From the NCBI GenBank assembly GCA_024195265.1, contig JAJLRJ010000010.1, forward strand, positions 26,397,676 through 26,461,675: 64,000 bases of DNA, in the 5' to 3' direction. Numbering within the stretch: position 1 is the stretch's first letter; the number at the start of each line of letters is the position of its first letter. The notes under the pieces were generated by a model. That model did no database searches and had not been told where the DNA came from. It saw only the letters and a list, made by a program, of their open reading frames with translations. Source of the DNA: Dendrophyllia cribrosa. Its lineage: Eukaryota > Cnidaria > Anthozoa > Scleractinia > Dendrophylliidae. The translations under genes were made by a program, and so were the position numbers. Below are positions 1 through 13,478 of the stretch, in pieces.

Positions 1-3000
1 GGTATTACTGGATAGTGGTCGGGCAAAGGTGTCGAACGGACGCCTGCTTTGTTGTTGCATGGGTGCAGACACCCTATGCGAGAGGGGCACGCGTTCTGTC
101 CGAGGAGAGGATAGAGGAGAAAAGCGAGGAGAGCCAGGTTGGCTTTTGGGCTTCCCTCCAACCTCCATAGCGAGGGTTGAGGTCTTTCTTCCCAGCCCTT
201 GAAACGCGACGCTGTTGTCGGACGGTTTGCGGTTGCGTCGAACCTCGAAGCTGGTCTCGTACGTGGGTTTAACATCCACTCTAGCGATCTCCGAAGTTCT
301 TCTGGCTTGAAAATCTTTGAGTCTTCTCTCGCTTCGCTGTTGATCTTCTTGCGCGATAAATAATTCCTTCTTCAGCCTTTCGATCTCGAGTTCCAGTTTG
401 GCGCACTTTCGATTCAGGACGCCAACTTTCTCATCTTTGTCGTCGCAGGTCTTCTTCAGCAATTCCAGTTCAGTTTTGAGTGTTCGCATGTCCTTCTCAA
501 AACGGATGATCTGCTCTTGCTTGCTCATGACATCTTTGTTGGCCTTATCCAGCTGATGTTGCTGACTCTGGTTTTCCTTGGCCGCCCTCTGTAGATCTGT
601 TTCCAGTTCAGATATCTTCAACTGAGTGGATATCAAATCGCTGTTGGCCTGTTGTAACCCATCAGTACTGTCCCTGTACACTGTCTCCGCGTTATCCAGC
701 TGCTCCTTGACCGAACGAAGCTCGAATTGCAGATTGTTCCTCTCTTTTCGTAGCGCATCTTTTTCGCTCTCGATTTCGTCGGACTTCAGTTTCAAAGATT
801 CGATCTCCGCACGAAGATCATCTTCAGCTGTAAACCTGGAATGCTTTTGTTGGCCAAGCTCAAATTTCAGTTGGTCAATCTCCCTTTGAAGTGCGTTGCA
901 TTCGTCGGTCTTGTTCTGAAGGTCTCGCCTGAGTGAGTCGAGCTCCTTGTCCATAGTAATGACCCTGGTGCGAAACTGCTCGATGATCGTCTCCTTTTCG
1001 ATAATTTCTCGTCTGAACACTTCACTTCTGGTGTGGATCTCAGTCACTTGTCGCGTCACTTCTTGCGAAGCTTCGTCATTCTTGCTGCGAGCGTCGACTA
1101 ACTGTAGTCTAAAACTGTCCTTTTCTTTGTTTGCATCGGCTAACTGAGCTTCTAACCGTGAAACTGTGGAGCGCAGTGAGTTGATTTCATATTCCAGGTC
1201 TGAGCGGTCCTTTAGAGTTGACTTGTTGTTGTCGCCAAGTTCATCCAATTTCTGTTCCAAGTTGGTTATCTCGTACTCAAGTTCCGTATTTCTCTCCCTG
1301 CTTCGTTCGTAGCTGGCCTCTAATTCGGAGATGCGCTTCTGATAGACAATTATTTCTTCCTTAAAGTGCGTCGACTTGTACTCGGCGTCGTTATAAGCGC
1401 TCTGTAGACTCTCCAGTCGCTCACGGGTCGATTTCAACTCCTGCTCCAAGCTCAAATTTTTCTTGTGTGCTTCCAGGACCTCATTCTGCAGTTCATTTTC
1501 CCGCTCTTTGCTCCTTCGTAGAGCTGCATCTGACGATGATTTCCATCCAACGGAAGACGCTTTTCCTTTCTTCAGCAGTTCATAATCCGCCTCGAGTTTC
1601 AGCATCTTCTTCTGTGCGTCTTCCAGATCATTCTGCAGGCTACGTTTGTCATTTTCAGCGGTGTTTAACTGTGCTTCCAGCTCGACAAGCTTCTTCTCAA
1701 GCCTATCAATTTCATTTTGAAGTCGATTTCGCTCAGATATCAAGTTCTGGTTGGCCGCCTCTACGTTGCTCATCGTCTTCTGCATGGAAGCAACTTTGTC
1801 TTCAAGCAGATGCTTGTCTTGCTCCAAGGCCTCGCAGTTGTCTTTCCATGTGACAATCTTTCGATTCAGACCCGACACCTCACGAGCCAAACGCTCGCAT
1901 TCGTCTCGCAAAGCTTCGACTTCAAAGTCGTTTTCCGGTGCTGCCTCAAGATTGCTTTGGTCCACTACAGTGATGTTATTCATCTGTAACTCGTTGTAGC
2001 TCACTCGTAGTTCGGAGAGTTGCTCTTGCAACGCTTGCATCTCAGGCTTGAGTCTTTCGTTTTCTTCTTTGAGCAGAGAGTAAGATGTATCAAGTTCTGA
2101 GTTCTTTAGCTGCAGTTTTTGGATTTGATATTGTAGCTCCCGTTTATCTGCCAAGGCCTTCTCTAGGTCAGATCGGGTTGTCGTTAGATCTGTCTTTGTT
2201 ATGGTCAGCTCACTCTGCAGTGCTTCGTAGTCGTGTCGCAAGCGATCCACGCCGTACTCTTTCTCTGACAACTGACGCTGAAGCTCGTCGATGTCGTGCT
2301 GAAGTTCTAATATCTTCTTCTGAAGCCCGGTTATCTCATCCTTTAGGTCCTCATTCCGTGCCCTTGTTTCATCCAACGTACCTTTGAGCTGTGCTTGATA
2401 CTTGAGCTGCTCTTGAAGCTCTTCTTCGAGAGAATGTATCTTGGATTTAGCACCTTGAAGTTCTCTCTGAGTATCGTTCTTTCCTTGAACGGCTGCGTCA
2501 AGAGCTGTCTGAAGCTCTGAAGTCTTCTTGTAGCTGTCCATAAGCTCTCGTTGTTTTTCATCCAGAGTGTCTTGAGCATTGGACAAGGCAGCTTCAGTAC
2601 TTGATAGTATCTCTTGTCCTTCAACTATGTCATCGTTCAAGGCGTGTATCTTCTCATCGTATGCCTTGTTAAAAGCCTCTAAACGCGCGATTTTGTTTTT
2701 GGCAGCTTGAAGCTCTTGTTCCAGTGAGGTTACTTTCTTGTGCCAGGACAAAATCTCGTCTTTGCCAAACTGATGTTTCTCTTCCATGCTCCTGATCACA
2801 TCTTCTAGCTCTTTAATTCGATTGGTCCGCCAGGTGACCTCGTACTCGAGCGACTCCTTTGCGCGGTTACACTCACCGAAGTCTTGTTCAATCTTAGCCA
2901 GCCTTTTGCGTATTAAGTCCAACTGGTTTTCAGTGTCCTCCTTTTCTTGATAAGCCTGTTGTAGCTTAGATTGTAGATCGACAACTTTTTTCTGTAACGC

Positions 3001-6000
3001 AGCATCACCTTTGATCCTTGCTTTCTCGTTTTCAATGCTGGTATAACTGCTTTGAATTTCTTGGTATTTCTTTTGGATCACGCTGTACTCATTTTGAATC
3101 TTTTTCTTTTCACGTTCCAAGGAGTCTACCTTTCCTTTCAGCTCGACGTTGATTTTCTTCAGATGCGCAATCTCGTTCTTCAGTTCATTTCTTTCGTCCT
3201 CAAGAGCTCCGTTACGGGTTTCCAAGTGAGAAATTCTGTTATTTGCTGTCAATAGGTCCATCTGGAACTTTTCTATCTCCTTCTTCGCCCCTTGGTAGTA
3301 ATTCTTGTATTCGGTTGTCGAAGCTCGACAGGCCGCGATCTCTTGCGTTAACTTCTCGTTTTCTCGCCGAACTGATCTCAAGGTGTTTTCGATGTTGCCG
3401 AGTTTGGAATCCCTCTCTCGAATAGCCACGTTAAGACCCGATATCTCTTCATAGCCTCGGTCAAAGTCGTCTTTGAAATGATCGATTTTTGTTTTCAGCG
3501 AGTTGATCTCATTTTCCAGGGAACTGTTTGCTGACTTGAGAAAGTCGATTTGTCCATTCTTGTCGACGATTTCGTTCCTTAGCGCCTCTACGGTGTTTTT
3601 ATACTCGTTGTTCTTCTTCAGCAGGATATCGTGGTCTTCTTTCTTTCTGGACATGTTATCTAAAGTATCTTGAAGCTCTGCTTTCATGTTAGCGTTTTCT
3701 TTTAATGCATTCTGTATGTCATCTTCTAAATCGGCTATCTTGTTGTTGTTCTTGATCAAATCATTGTGCATTTCCTCGTTTTCCAACAGAGTAGACTTAA
3801 GCCTTAAGTCGTAATCGGCCATCTGTTTCTTCAACGTGAAAGCATCGCTGTCGCTAACATCTTTCTTTCTCAGAACATCGTTGATGGAGCCGTGCATACT
3901 GGATAGCTCGTCACGTGCCACTTGTAAGTTCCTCTCTAATGCCTTGTTCTCGCTTCTCAAATCTTCAATAATTGCATCCTTGCCGCCCACATCCTTGGTA
4001 TGCTGATCCCAGAGTGTTTGATACTCTACCAGCTTTCTCTGCACTCGGAGAAGTTCTTCGTCGTTTTTGCTTAGCTTGGAAATTTCTCCGTCTTTTTCTA
4101 ATTCCATCTTTGACCTGGCTTTTTGTTCTTTGTCCAGCAGTAGCTCCAACTGGGTAATTTTGGTGTGCGCTTCATTGAGATCACTATTCAATGCATCTAT
4201 TTCATTCATCGCTTCTTCGTAACCCTCCTTTAATGGCGACAATTCTCTCTGTGTGGCATACAAATCGTGCTCAATCTCGGTTTTCTTTTCTTGGAGGGTT
4301 TCCCTGCTCGACTCGAGTCTTGACAACTGCGCGTGAACTGCGAGTACCTTCTCTTGAAGATCCTTCTCGCGGTCAGTGCTTTCTCTCAGCGTCGCTTCTG
4401 TTTCTGCAAGTTTCCGTTTCGTCACTGCCAGATCCTCTTCTAGAAACATTCGTTCTTCGTCGGAACCAAACGGGTTGCTCTCCAATGTTTCGACCCTTTG
4501 AACGGCCATGTTATAAGATTCTTCGACCTCTTTCCTCTTGGACGTCATGTTACCGAGATCTGCATCTTTGCGGCGCAAAAGCCTCCTTGTCTCTTCCAAC
4601 TCTTCTTCGATGATAGCTTTCCTCTGCTTCAGGTCTTCCAACTGTCTGCTCTTGTTCTCTACATCTGAATTGAGTGCATCGATCGTTGCCTTCAGAGACG
4701 AGATCTCGTTCTCCAAGGAGACATTTTCCTCTCTGTACCGCGCAGACGACTCTTGCCACTCCTTTATCTTGTCTTTCAGAGAATCTTTCTCTCTGTTGGA
4801 ATCCGCCAACTGTTGCTCAATGTTCGACATTTTTATCACATGGGAACGTGTCTCCTCTTGCACCCGATCTCGTTCATACGCCGTCTTCTGTATGCGTCCT
4901 TCAGAATCCTTCACATCATCTTGTAGCCTTAGAATTTCGTTTTGTAGGCGTTCCTGCTCCTGTTTCAGTCGCTGACAGTCATCCCTGCTGATATTCAAAC
5001 TTCCTTTCAGCGACTGAACTTGTTCTTCAAGGTACTTTTTGCTGGCCTTGAGTTGTTCAATGCGTTCTTCCTTCTGCGCGATGTCTTTATTGATCATTTC
5101 CGCCGTTAATTTCTGCTCAATCAGTTGTTGTTCGACTTTCAGAACTTCTTCCCTGTTGTTGCTGGATCTGTTGTTAGCATCTTCAAGCTGCGCTTGTAAA
5201 GAAAGCTTCTCGCGGTACTCGTGCTCAAACTTCACCTCTAAGTCCGAGACTTTAGCACTTAAGGTCATGAGTTCTTGTTTTAGTGCCTTCTTTTCGCGGT
5301 CCGCCCTGTTTTTTCCCTCGTCCGCATCGTGCAGTTTTCTGTTTAGTAGATTCATCTCATGTTGTAGCTCAATGGCTTGCTGTTGAACCCTCTTGAATTC
5401 GCCCTCCGCTTTGTTCGCTTTAGCCTTCTGAAGCTGAAGCTCTTGTTTCAAGGAACTTTCGCGGTCTTGGCTCTGTCTCAACATGGCTTCAGTCTCGTGA
5501 TGTTTATCTTCACTCGGCACTATGCTTCTGTCTCTATCTTCTTTCTCTCTCTCAAGCGCAGACAGGGTTACCTCCATCTTAGATATTTCTATGTTCGAAT
5601 TCTGCATCTGTTCTGTGAGATTTGAGACATTGTCTTCCAAATTCTCGTTCTTCCATTTCAAAGCCTCGAGATCTTTCTTCGCCTGAAGTAGTTCGTTCTC
5701 TACTACACCCTTTGATGTTTTCAGCCGCTCCAAAGTATTTTCTCTGTCGCGCAAGTCCTTCCTTAATCCATCCAGCATTCTTTCTTTCTCCCGAACCTGA
5801 TTTTGCACGCTGAGCATTTCCTCTTTTACCTTTCTGTTGGCTGCTAGCTGCTTCTCATACTCATTCTTGAAATGGTCCTTGTCTTTAGAGATGTTGATAA
5901 GCTGAGTCTCCATTGAAGTAATCTTGAAGGTAAAAGAGCTGATTTCTTGTTCCATATCACCACGTCCATCTCTGTAGTTATTGAGCTCCTTCTCTAGATT

Positions 6001-8928
6001 ATCGATCCGATCTTGTGCAGAACCCAATCGTCGTTCCAAATCCTTCTTTTCAGCTTCTAATCCATCGCAGTTAACTCTAGCGGTGATGAGATCTTGCTTC
6101 GTGTTGTCAAAATCCTGCTCTAGTTGTCTGAGCTCGTTGTTGAGATCTTCAATTCCCTTGTCTTTCTTCCCCACCACCTTGTTCATTGTTTCGTTGATCT
6201 TCTTATTTTCCATCACTTGACTCTCAAGGATCATGATCTGTTCTTTGCATTGAATTAGTTTGCTATTAACATCATCGAGCTGATCTTTCAACTGCAGCTT
6301 TTGTCGCTGGACAATCTCCGCCTGGGATTCGAGTTTGTTTGCGCGGTTTCTCGCGTTGTAAACATCCTCCTCAGCTTTGTCTTTGAGCCTCAAGGCAGTA
6401 GTGACTTCATTGTCCATGTCTTTTAACTTCTGGCCCAAAGATAGCAGCTTCTGATTCATTTCAGTGTTATCGTGAGTCAGCCGTTCGATGTCTTGGTTTT
6501 GTAACGCGATCTTTCCCTCTGCTTCATCCAGTTCTTGTTCCATTTCCTCGTTGTCTTTCTTTGCGGCTTGAAGTCCGGCCTCGGCTTCCGCGATCCTCTT
6601 TCTGTACGCAGACAAATCTCGCTCTAATTCGCTGTTCCTGTTGCGCTCAACTTCAAGCTCGCGCCGCGCATTCTTATCAATATCCTTCTTATACGTGGTT
6701 TCTAGTGTGGTCATCTTTTTCACCACGACACTGTGCTCCACTTCAAGTTGATCGCTCTTCCTCTTGGCAGCTTCGTATAACGAATTCACCCTGTTTAATT
6801 CCTCAGCCAGTCCCGTGACCTGTTCTTGAAGTCGCCTCTTGTCACTCTCAACATCGTCTACGAGAGACTTGTTGTAGTTGAGCTCACCTTTGAGGTCGTC
6901 ATAGTCCTTTGTAAGGAAAAGATTTTGTTCACGCAGCTGTTCGATAGTCGATTCTTTATCTGCGCCGTCGCGTCGGTAATCATCCATCATGCTTTGCACC
7001 TCTACTAACTGTGTCTTGACGATGCCTGCCTCCTCTACGCCTTTGCGGCTGTTCCCTGTGTAGTTTTCCAGCTCATTTTCCAGCCATTTCTTATCTCTCA
7101 GTGCTTCCGCTAAGTCGACCTCTAGACGTTCCACCTTCTTTGTTAGAATCAACACTTGCTGATGGTTCTCCATTCTCTCCTGATCACACACTTTGTACGA
7201 GGCTTGCAGCTCGGATGTTTTCTTGTAGTACTCCTGGAGTTCGTCATTTAAACGCTCTTTGTCTTCATTAGCCAGAATCAGATCAGCATCCAGGTCACGC
7301 AAGTCCCTCTGAATCTGCAGAGTTTCTCCGTGAAGACTCTTCTTTTCGTCTTCTAAGATTTCATTGTGGGTCTGCAGCTTGTTGATCTCTTCGTATAGCG
7401 GCTCACTCTTCCCTTCCATAGCCGCTATGTTGGCTCGCAAGTCGTCAATTGTTCGATCCTTGGAAGCTGCTTCTCTCTTGTACCACTCTGATGTTCTTAG
7501 ATACTCTGCAGAAGTCGCTTGGGCTGTGACCAAGTCTTTTCTCAGCCTGGCAATCTTGCTTTTTTCTTCTTCAAGCTCTGACTTCAGCTGCGCTTTGCTC
7601 TTACTGATCGTGTTCAGCTGGCTTCCTAGTTTCGACAAATGCGTCTTCATTCCCGCCGTTGATACTTCCAGCTCTTCGTTTTCCTGTTCATTCTTTTGCA
7701 GTGTTGCCCTTAGCTCTGTGATTCTACGCTCTGAATGCCCCAGCTGACTCTTCAAATCATCATTTTCTTGCCCGAGGAGTTCCAGCTGTGATTCTAAATC
7801 CACGACCTGCTGATTCGCTTGCTCGCATCTATCCTGGAGATCCTGCGCTTCGTTCATGGACTCCTGATAATTCACTTCTAGCTGGTAATTCTTGTTCTGC
7901 AGCGAAAACAAATTAGTTTCCAGGTCCCCGATACGCTGGCGAAGACGGTTAACGTGCTGTTCATTTTCATTGGCTTTCTTGTTGGCCTTCTCGCAGTTAT
8001 TCTCCAATGTGGGGATACGCGCCTTCACTAGTGCCAGTTCTTTCTCCATCTCGTCTCTCTGACTCGATAGTCCCTCGTTAGCTTCAACAAGATCTTGTAT
8101 TTTCCACTCCGATTCATGCAAATCGCGCTGCAAAGCTTCTTTCTGCTTGTCATGGATATCAGAAGAGAGCTGGTTCTTGGAGAAATCTTGCTTCAGGGTT
8201 TCGAGTTTCGCTTGTAGCGACTTGTTGGAGTTTTCCACTTTCTGTAACTGGTTATTCTTGGCATTGAGTTCTTCGCGGAATATGTCTGCCTTCTTTTGAC
8301 TCTCCAAGAAATCTCTTTGTAACAAATTGTACGCTTCTTTGCCTTTCTTGTAATCATCCCTGAGTCCCTCCAATTGGTTCTTAAAACTGTCCCTTTGTCG
8401 GACAGCATTTTGCATCTGCGCTTCGAGTTTCGATGTCTTCATGGAGTTGATCTTCATGTCCTTCTGTAGCTCTCTCTGCGCCCTGTCAGAATCGGCTTGT
8501 AAATCATTTAGCTTGCTCTGTAGCGCCAACATTTCTTCCTGTAATTCTTCCTTCTCCTTGTGAACGAACTTATAGCTTGTTTCCCATTCAGTAATCTCTT
8601 GTCGAACGGCAACAAGTTCGTCACTGTCATCTTTTCTTCCCCCGGGCGAAGGAACAAGCGCTTGGCTAGAGGACAGCTCTCGCCTTAGATCTTCGTTTTC
8701 TTTTTCTAGGGTCGACTTTTCCTCTCGCAGTTTTCGAATAATTTCTTTCTGAGAATCGAAGTCTTTTTTTAACGCATCGTACTCCCATTCCTTTTCGGTC
8801 AACTTTCGTTGAACGCGATTTAATTCGTCCTGGTGTTTTTTGGCGTCAACGCGAGAATCTTTTAACTGTTCCTGTAAATTCGCTTTCTGTTTTTGAAGGT
8901 TGTCGATTTGTAAACGTAGCTTGTCGAC
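1..8928 (-). CDS. Giant coiled-coil protein, exon 2 (3' end beyond window)
   Basis: On the minus strand one frame stays open from a splice acceptor (AG at 8930-8929) to base 1: 2976 codons in a single exon. The frame is phase 0 and continues exon 1. Almost all of it is charged, heptad-like sequence rich in Glu, Lys, Leu, Gln, Asp and Arg, with no glycine/proline-rich globular domain that I can see, so it should form very long alpha-helical coiled coil. The last ~100 visible residues differ: a basic Ser/Pro tail containing several SP sites (for example GSPRFSPLSSPRTER), a likely unstructured, phosphorylatable segment. Related designs are rootletin, golgins, TPR, CENP-F and myosin tails, but I see no diagnostic motif (no motor head, GRIP or actin-binding domain), so the exact family is open. 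Function is inferred only as a structural or scaffold filament. All apparent ORFs on the plus strand here are shadows of this frame. Confidence 0.9.
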
Positions 8929-9539
8929 CTAAAAGGCAAAAGACTGCTTAATTTGTTTGTTTTATTTTCCTCTCCGCGTTTCCGCATGACTCCAAAACTA
9001 ATTATTATGCAAAGTAGCGATTGTTTGCGTAGCGAACATGATTAAATCCTTCAACTGTTTTACAACAGGTCACCTAACGTTTTGATTTTCGTCCGATATT
9101 AAGAATAGAAAACTCAAACCGAAAAAAACAGTCGCAATTCAACGCGATTAAGTTAAAGTTAAAGTTACAGAACTGTAGTTACTAAGCAAAAGGCGGATTT
9201 GTATTTTGATAGAAACTATGCGGGTATCCAGCACCACGCTAATTAGTTAAAGGCTTCAAAAGTGCTAAGGCTCAAGACCTCATTAGTTTAGATAAACTAA
9301 CACATTCTTTAACCAAGTTCAAGGATATTTACACTACAAAAGAACTGTACAAGAAGTATCGCTCTCAAAAGAAACGGTGTTTAAACTCAAACTCGGCCAA
9401 GAGAGGCAGACATCTTTGTTTTAGTATTTTAGTCAACCTGTAGGTGGCAATGTTTTTCGATTGCGCGTCTATGCAAATTACTACAATCTTCCACCGGCTG
9501 AATCACGGTAAAATAATTAATCTAAAACCAAACTCATAC
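8929..9539 (-). other. Intron 1 of the coiled-coil gene
   Basis: GT at 9539-9538 and AG at 8930-8929 with a pyrimidine-rich stretch before the acceptor. The interior is AT-rich and I see no second gene or repeat in it. A common animal pattern of a short first exon plus a regulatory first intron is possible, but nothing in the sequence shows it. Confidence 0.8.
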
Positions 9540-9773
9540 CTCATTTCTGTGCTCTTCTTTGACGTTTTCCAATTCCAGTTTAAACTTGCGATAAGCTGTT
9601 TCCAAATCACTGAAAGTTTCCCTGGCAGTAGCGAGTTGTTTCATTGTGACATCCTCGCCCAATACAGCTAGCTCACTATTCGTGTTGTAGGATGAAGACA
9701 CCGAGCTGTAGGTCTCAACCTTAGACATTGTCCTACGGCTTGTACTTTCACTAGTAACAGTGCGGTTCTCCAT
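9540..9773 (-). CDS. Giant coiled-coil protein, exon 1 (N-terminus)
   Basis: The ATG at 9773 opens 78 codons ending GAG at 9540, followed at once by GTATGAG, a good splice donor. The intron is 9539-8929 (611 bp), and exon 2 resumes in phase 0. The first ~35 residues are Ser/Thr-rich and hydrophilic (MENRTVTSESTSRRTMSKVE), with no signal peptide or membrane helix, so the protein is cytoplasmic or nuclear. Helical coiled coil starts near residue 45 (MKQLATARETFSDLETAYRK) and runs into exon 2. An intermediate-filament-like arrangement (Ser-rich head, long rod, Ser/Pro tail) is seen, but the rod is roughly eight times longer than in intermediate filaments and I see no filament-end motif. There is no TATA box close upstream. 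Confidence 0.85.
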
Positions 9774-12700
9774 TGTTTTTACGTTTAGCTTGACGAGCGC
9801 AAATCAAAAACTTCTCCGCAAAGTTATGCACTCCCTCACGCTTTTTCGCAGGATTGCGAAAGTGAGTGAGTAAGTCGTGTCTTGGACACGATTTCTGATA
9901 AACCTTTACGTCCCTTGAGGTCTACCAGTTGAATTACCAGCTGCTAAAATTTTGGAACAGGAGCCAATCAGAGGTCTGCATTTGGCTATTGTACAATAAC
10001 TTTTCGGGTAGTTTTTGTGTTGCAAGACTTAGCTGTCCCTCCCACGGCAAAACAAACGCCATGAGTTCCGAATTCGTCACAACAGAAATTTAGCGCGCTC
10101 AGTTCAGCTCATGAAATATGAACGATGTATACAGAATTTGGCAAACATGTCTGGGAAAACTCGAGAACGTTAAAGGCGAGTTTATCTCGCGCAAAACACC
10201 TCGGTGGAAAAGAACTAATTTGTTATACTTATAAGCGTTGTTTTTCAGGTACATTTTCATCACAAAGAACACCCATTGTGGCACTTTCACGAGCCGCCGC
10301 ATAAAAACAAAACTGAAAACTTCAGAATAGAGTTATAAATAAAATAGGTTTCGGAAGACTGTTTGTCATTAAGATATCGTGCAGTGTTATAATATTAGAG
10401 CTAGCGCCGTGGGTAAAGTATTTGTACTCATCTTCTATCGTCCAAAGTAAACTATTTAAGCTACTTCAGAATAATGCCTTGATTTAATGCTTTAAACAAA
10501 GCGTTTTGTTTAGGTGCTTGTTAATCATATTCTATTTACGTGAAATCATATTGAAATCACTAAAAAGAACCTTGAAACAATGATAAGAATCCGAGTATGG
10601 TAAATAATCGAGTGGTTCGGTTGCCTGCTCCATATCAGCGCTGAATCAGTTATCGGCGTATTTTGGTTTGGTTGCTAGTAAGGGCGACAAACATTTACTT
10701 ATTTAAAACGTATGATAATTATTGATTCAACTACTGAAACTTATATTTAAGTGTACAATGCGCTGAATAAATAATGAAAACTTTGCTCAAACAAATTATT
10801 TGCCGATCGATTTTGCAGTATTCGACAGTAAGTTCTTTCTGGCAAACATACTCACGATCCTTTGGCGCGAAACTGCCAAAAATAACGAAAACCTACCTAG
10901 TGTTTATAATTGTAACTAAAACGATATACGGCCAACTTACTTCTTAAAGAATGCAAAAAATTATAAACATTCAAAAACGCTCATTTACTTTACAATTGGC
11001 ATTATACGGGATGTGATTTGTTGAATGTAATGCTTGAACAATCCTTTGCATTCTGCGTCAAATCGCGATAGTTGTGAAATGTTTGATTTTGTACCTGAGA
11101 GACCTACATGCAAGTTGTTTAAAGATTATTGTAATTCTTTTCATTAAACGCCTTCCGATATCGCGCGTGGTGCAACAAAACCGTCGACCACAGAACGCTA
11201 AAAATGTTTTAGCTTGTTAAAAGCCCCGTGGGAAGATTCCGTGGGAATCTCTGTTGTACTGAGTGTTTTCGAACAAAAACGTTTTCGTCACCTGAAAACG
11301 AACGAGTTGTTTAAAGCATGAGATCTGGATTTCTAGGTGAAGCAAGGACAATCGCAAATTAACACATACAAAGATTTCTTAAACCCAAATACAATAATAA
11401 GGGTCAGAAGTGCTTATAGAGTTCTGCAAGGATCAAAATATTTTAATTCTTGAGCCAGTTGTACAGTAAAGTTTCAGTTCAGTGTTTCTATAATAACCTC
11501 TTGTACTCGCGTTTGTGCTTGTAGCTGCACTAAACAGAGTAAGTCACTTACTCATTCACGAAATTATTAAGCTACGCGGCCCCAAATCACAGACAGCCAT
11601 AACTGATTGCTTTCGCTTCATGTTAAATGCGATGGCAAAACTGTTGCTGATGTGGTTTACAACGAAGACTTGCCTATAACAAACAGCATTATAAAATCCG
11701 ATAGCCAGATAACTTCCTTGAACATGCAATTATTAAATTTCTATGTATCACATTTTGTGTTACTGTTGCTGTAGCAATAAAATATACATCATGTGAGCGA
11801 GTTCGCATTCTAGTTTAATTCTTGCCATATCACATTCTAAATTTTAGAACACCTCTATTTTGTCTATTAAGCGGTCAGTAGGCTTAATAGACAGACCGCT
11901 TAATAGATCGAGGTTTGACTGTAGTTCGTTTAGACCCATAATGCGTCCTGTGCCGTCTTCTTATTAGGCAAACTACAAGACGTATAATCAGACGCACTAC
12001 GAATGCGTTTCCAATGAGGATGAAAGTTTAATCTCTCCCTAATGTGCATATTTTTTCGCGCTTGAGTGAATATTACCTTGAGCTTGATTGGCAAACGCGC
12101 GCGTTTTGCTTTTACTCAAGTACTTTTGCTTTTAGCACTTGTGAGAGACATATTCAACTAACCACTCATAAAGCTCAATAATTCGTACAAAAAATCAAAT
12201 TGAAAAATTAAAAAGGCGGAAAACCAATCGCTGCTAAAACTAGTGTGCTAAGCTGGTAGTATTTCACAATTTTCATGCTGTTTTTTTGCAGAAAAGATTT
12301 ACATTCTGGACCAGAAGTATTCCACCGTGCCGGTCGAGTTCAGTTCCCGTCTGAAGTAATTTTCGCGCGCGCACTTTCATTTATCACTTCTTTTAGCGCT
12401 TTATAGCTACCACTAAAAGAAAATAGGAACTGCTGGTAGAAAAAGGTCAAAATAGTTTAGAAAGCTCCCGAAATCTGCCAGAGACTAATGCTACAGACGT
12501 CTGTGAAGCGCTGTAGGTTTTAAAAGATTAATTATTGCTGTTGTATACCAGTATAAAGAGTGCAGGCGACCGTTACGTTCCTTGTTTGCAATTTTTCGTG
12601 TTGGCGTTCAGTATTTCGTCTGTTCCAGAACATTCTGATTTCGTAACAGTTCAGAACAGCAACAGAACTAACATAATTGCACAGCATGTACATTCCCGCC

Positions 12701-12826
12701 ATTTTCTTGGCCTTCCTTTCCTTGGCCTTAAGCCACATGCAGGCATGCTTCTTTCCTTCACTTTATCTCCTACGAGTGGGCAATGGCAAATGGCAACTTC
12801 CGTTTTGAAAATTATTGAAAACTAAG
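9774..12826. other. Intergenic region upstream of the coiled-coil gene
   Basis: This must contain the 5' UTR and promoter of the minus-strand coiled-coil gene, but I cannot place a start site: no convincing TATA box lies within ~150 bp of the ATG. The rest is AT-rich with short spurious ORFs only. At 11846-11925 there is a small imperfect inverted repeat built on attaagcggtc with an outer end reading gaggtttgactgta, which resembles the terminal sequence of Tigger/pogo-type elements. Confidence 0.5.
11846..11925. mobile_element. Small Tigger-like inverted-repeat fragment
   Basis: Two facing copies of a motif around tctattaagcggtc flank a few central bases, and the outer right end (rc: tacagtcaaacctcg) resembles the terminal repeats of pogo/Tigger MITEs such as the clearer copy at 22349-22535. 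It is short and degraded, so the family call is tentative. Confidence 0.4.
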
Positions 12827-12828
12827 AT

Positions 12829-13298
12829 GACGGTTAACACTTATTTCCATCTGTCAAACTGACTTTTCCTTTTCACTTAAAGTTGCATGAAGTAAAACCT
12901 ATTTCACACTTAAGAGTAAAATTAGAAAAACGATCAGAATAGTGTATGCATCGAACCCGAGTCGTTCGTTTCATAACTAATATCCTTATCCACTGAACCA
13001 ACGAGGACTAGCTGCTGGGTGCTGTAATTTTTAACATATTTATAGAGTTACCCATAACAATAAATGAAAGCTAACCGTTTTCAAATCAGTGCTTAACCCT
13101 AAACACTGTAGATCAATGCTAAACCCCAAAACGTTCTTCTTTGCTTAACCGGAGCTCTGTTCTCTCGGTTTTCTGAGTAATAAATCGGGTTTTGTTCCCG
13201 TATACGTCAGTAATACAACGATGAAGAATGCTACATTGTGTAAACCTCATAATGTGTCCAACGTCAGTTTGAGAGATGGAAATAAGTGTTAACCTGTT
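12829..13298. mobile_element. TIR element carrying a tRNA-like Pol III head
   Basis: Terminal inverted repeats of about 34 bp (core gttaacacttatttccatct) sit at 12832-12863 and 13264-13294 with two to three mismatches. Between them, at 12955-13015 on the minus strand, lies a tRNA-like sequence with a good A box (TGGTTCAGTGG) and B box (GGTTCGATGC). No protein is encoded. The combination suggests either a SINE that inserted in a MITE or a composite element. Confidence 0.6.
12955..13015 (-). mobile_element. tRNA-derived SINE head
   Basis: Read on the minus strand, the A box TGGTTCAGTGG matches TRGYNNARNNG exactly and the B box GGTTCGATGC lies at the usual distance. No matching 7-bp acceptor stem closes it, so I call it a SINE-type tRNA-like head rather than a functional tRNA. 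Confidence 0.5.
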
Positions 13299-13309
13299 GG
13301 GTATGACAA

Positions 13310-13466
13310 TAGGCCTTTATCACGCGGTGGTCATGTTGACTCCCCGGAGAAGAAAATGCTTTGTTTTTGCCCGCCTAGCCTCGCAGTGAAAAAGTTGAAA
13401 ACGAGGTTGGGCAGGCAAAAATCTTTTGTTTTTATACAAAAAGGCGGGGCGTGATAAAGGCCTATA
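13310..13466. mobile_element. Short MITE with ataggcctttatcacgc ends
   Basis: The 17-bp end ataggcctttatcacgc near 13310 is repeated in inverse near 13448-13466 (gcgtgataaaggcctatag). About 155 bp in total, with no coding capacity. It abuts the foldback that follows. Confidence 0.55.
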
Positions 13467-13478
13467 GCCGGTGAACAG

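Noticed and set aside
626..8408. Several plus- and minus-strand ORFs of 60-145 codons over the first 9 kb
   Set aside because: They are out-of-frame or antisense shadows of the continuous minus-strand coiled-coil frame.
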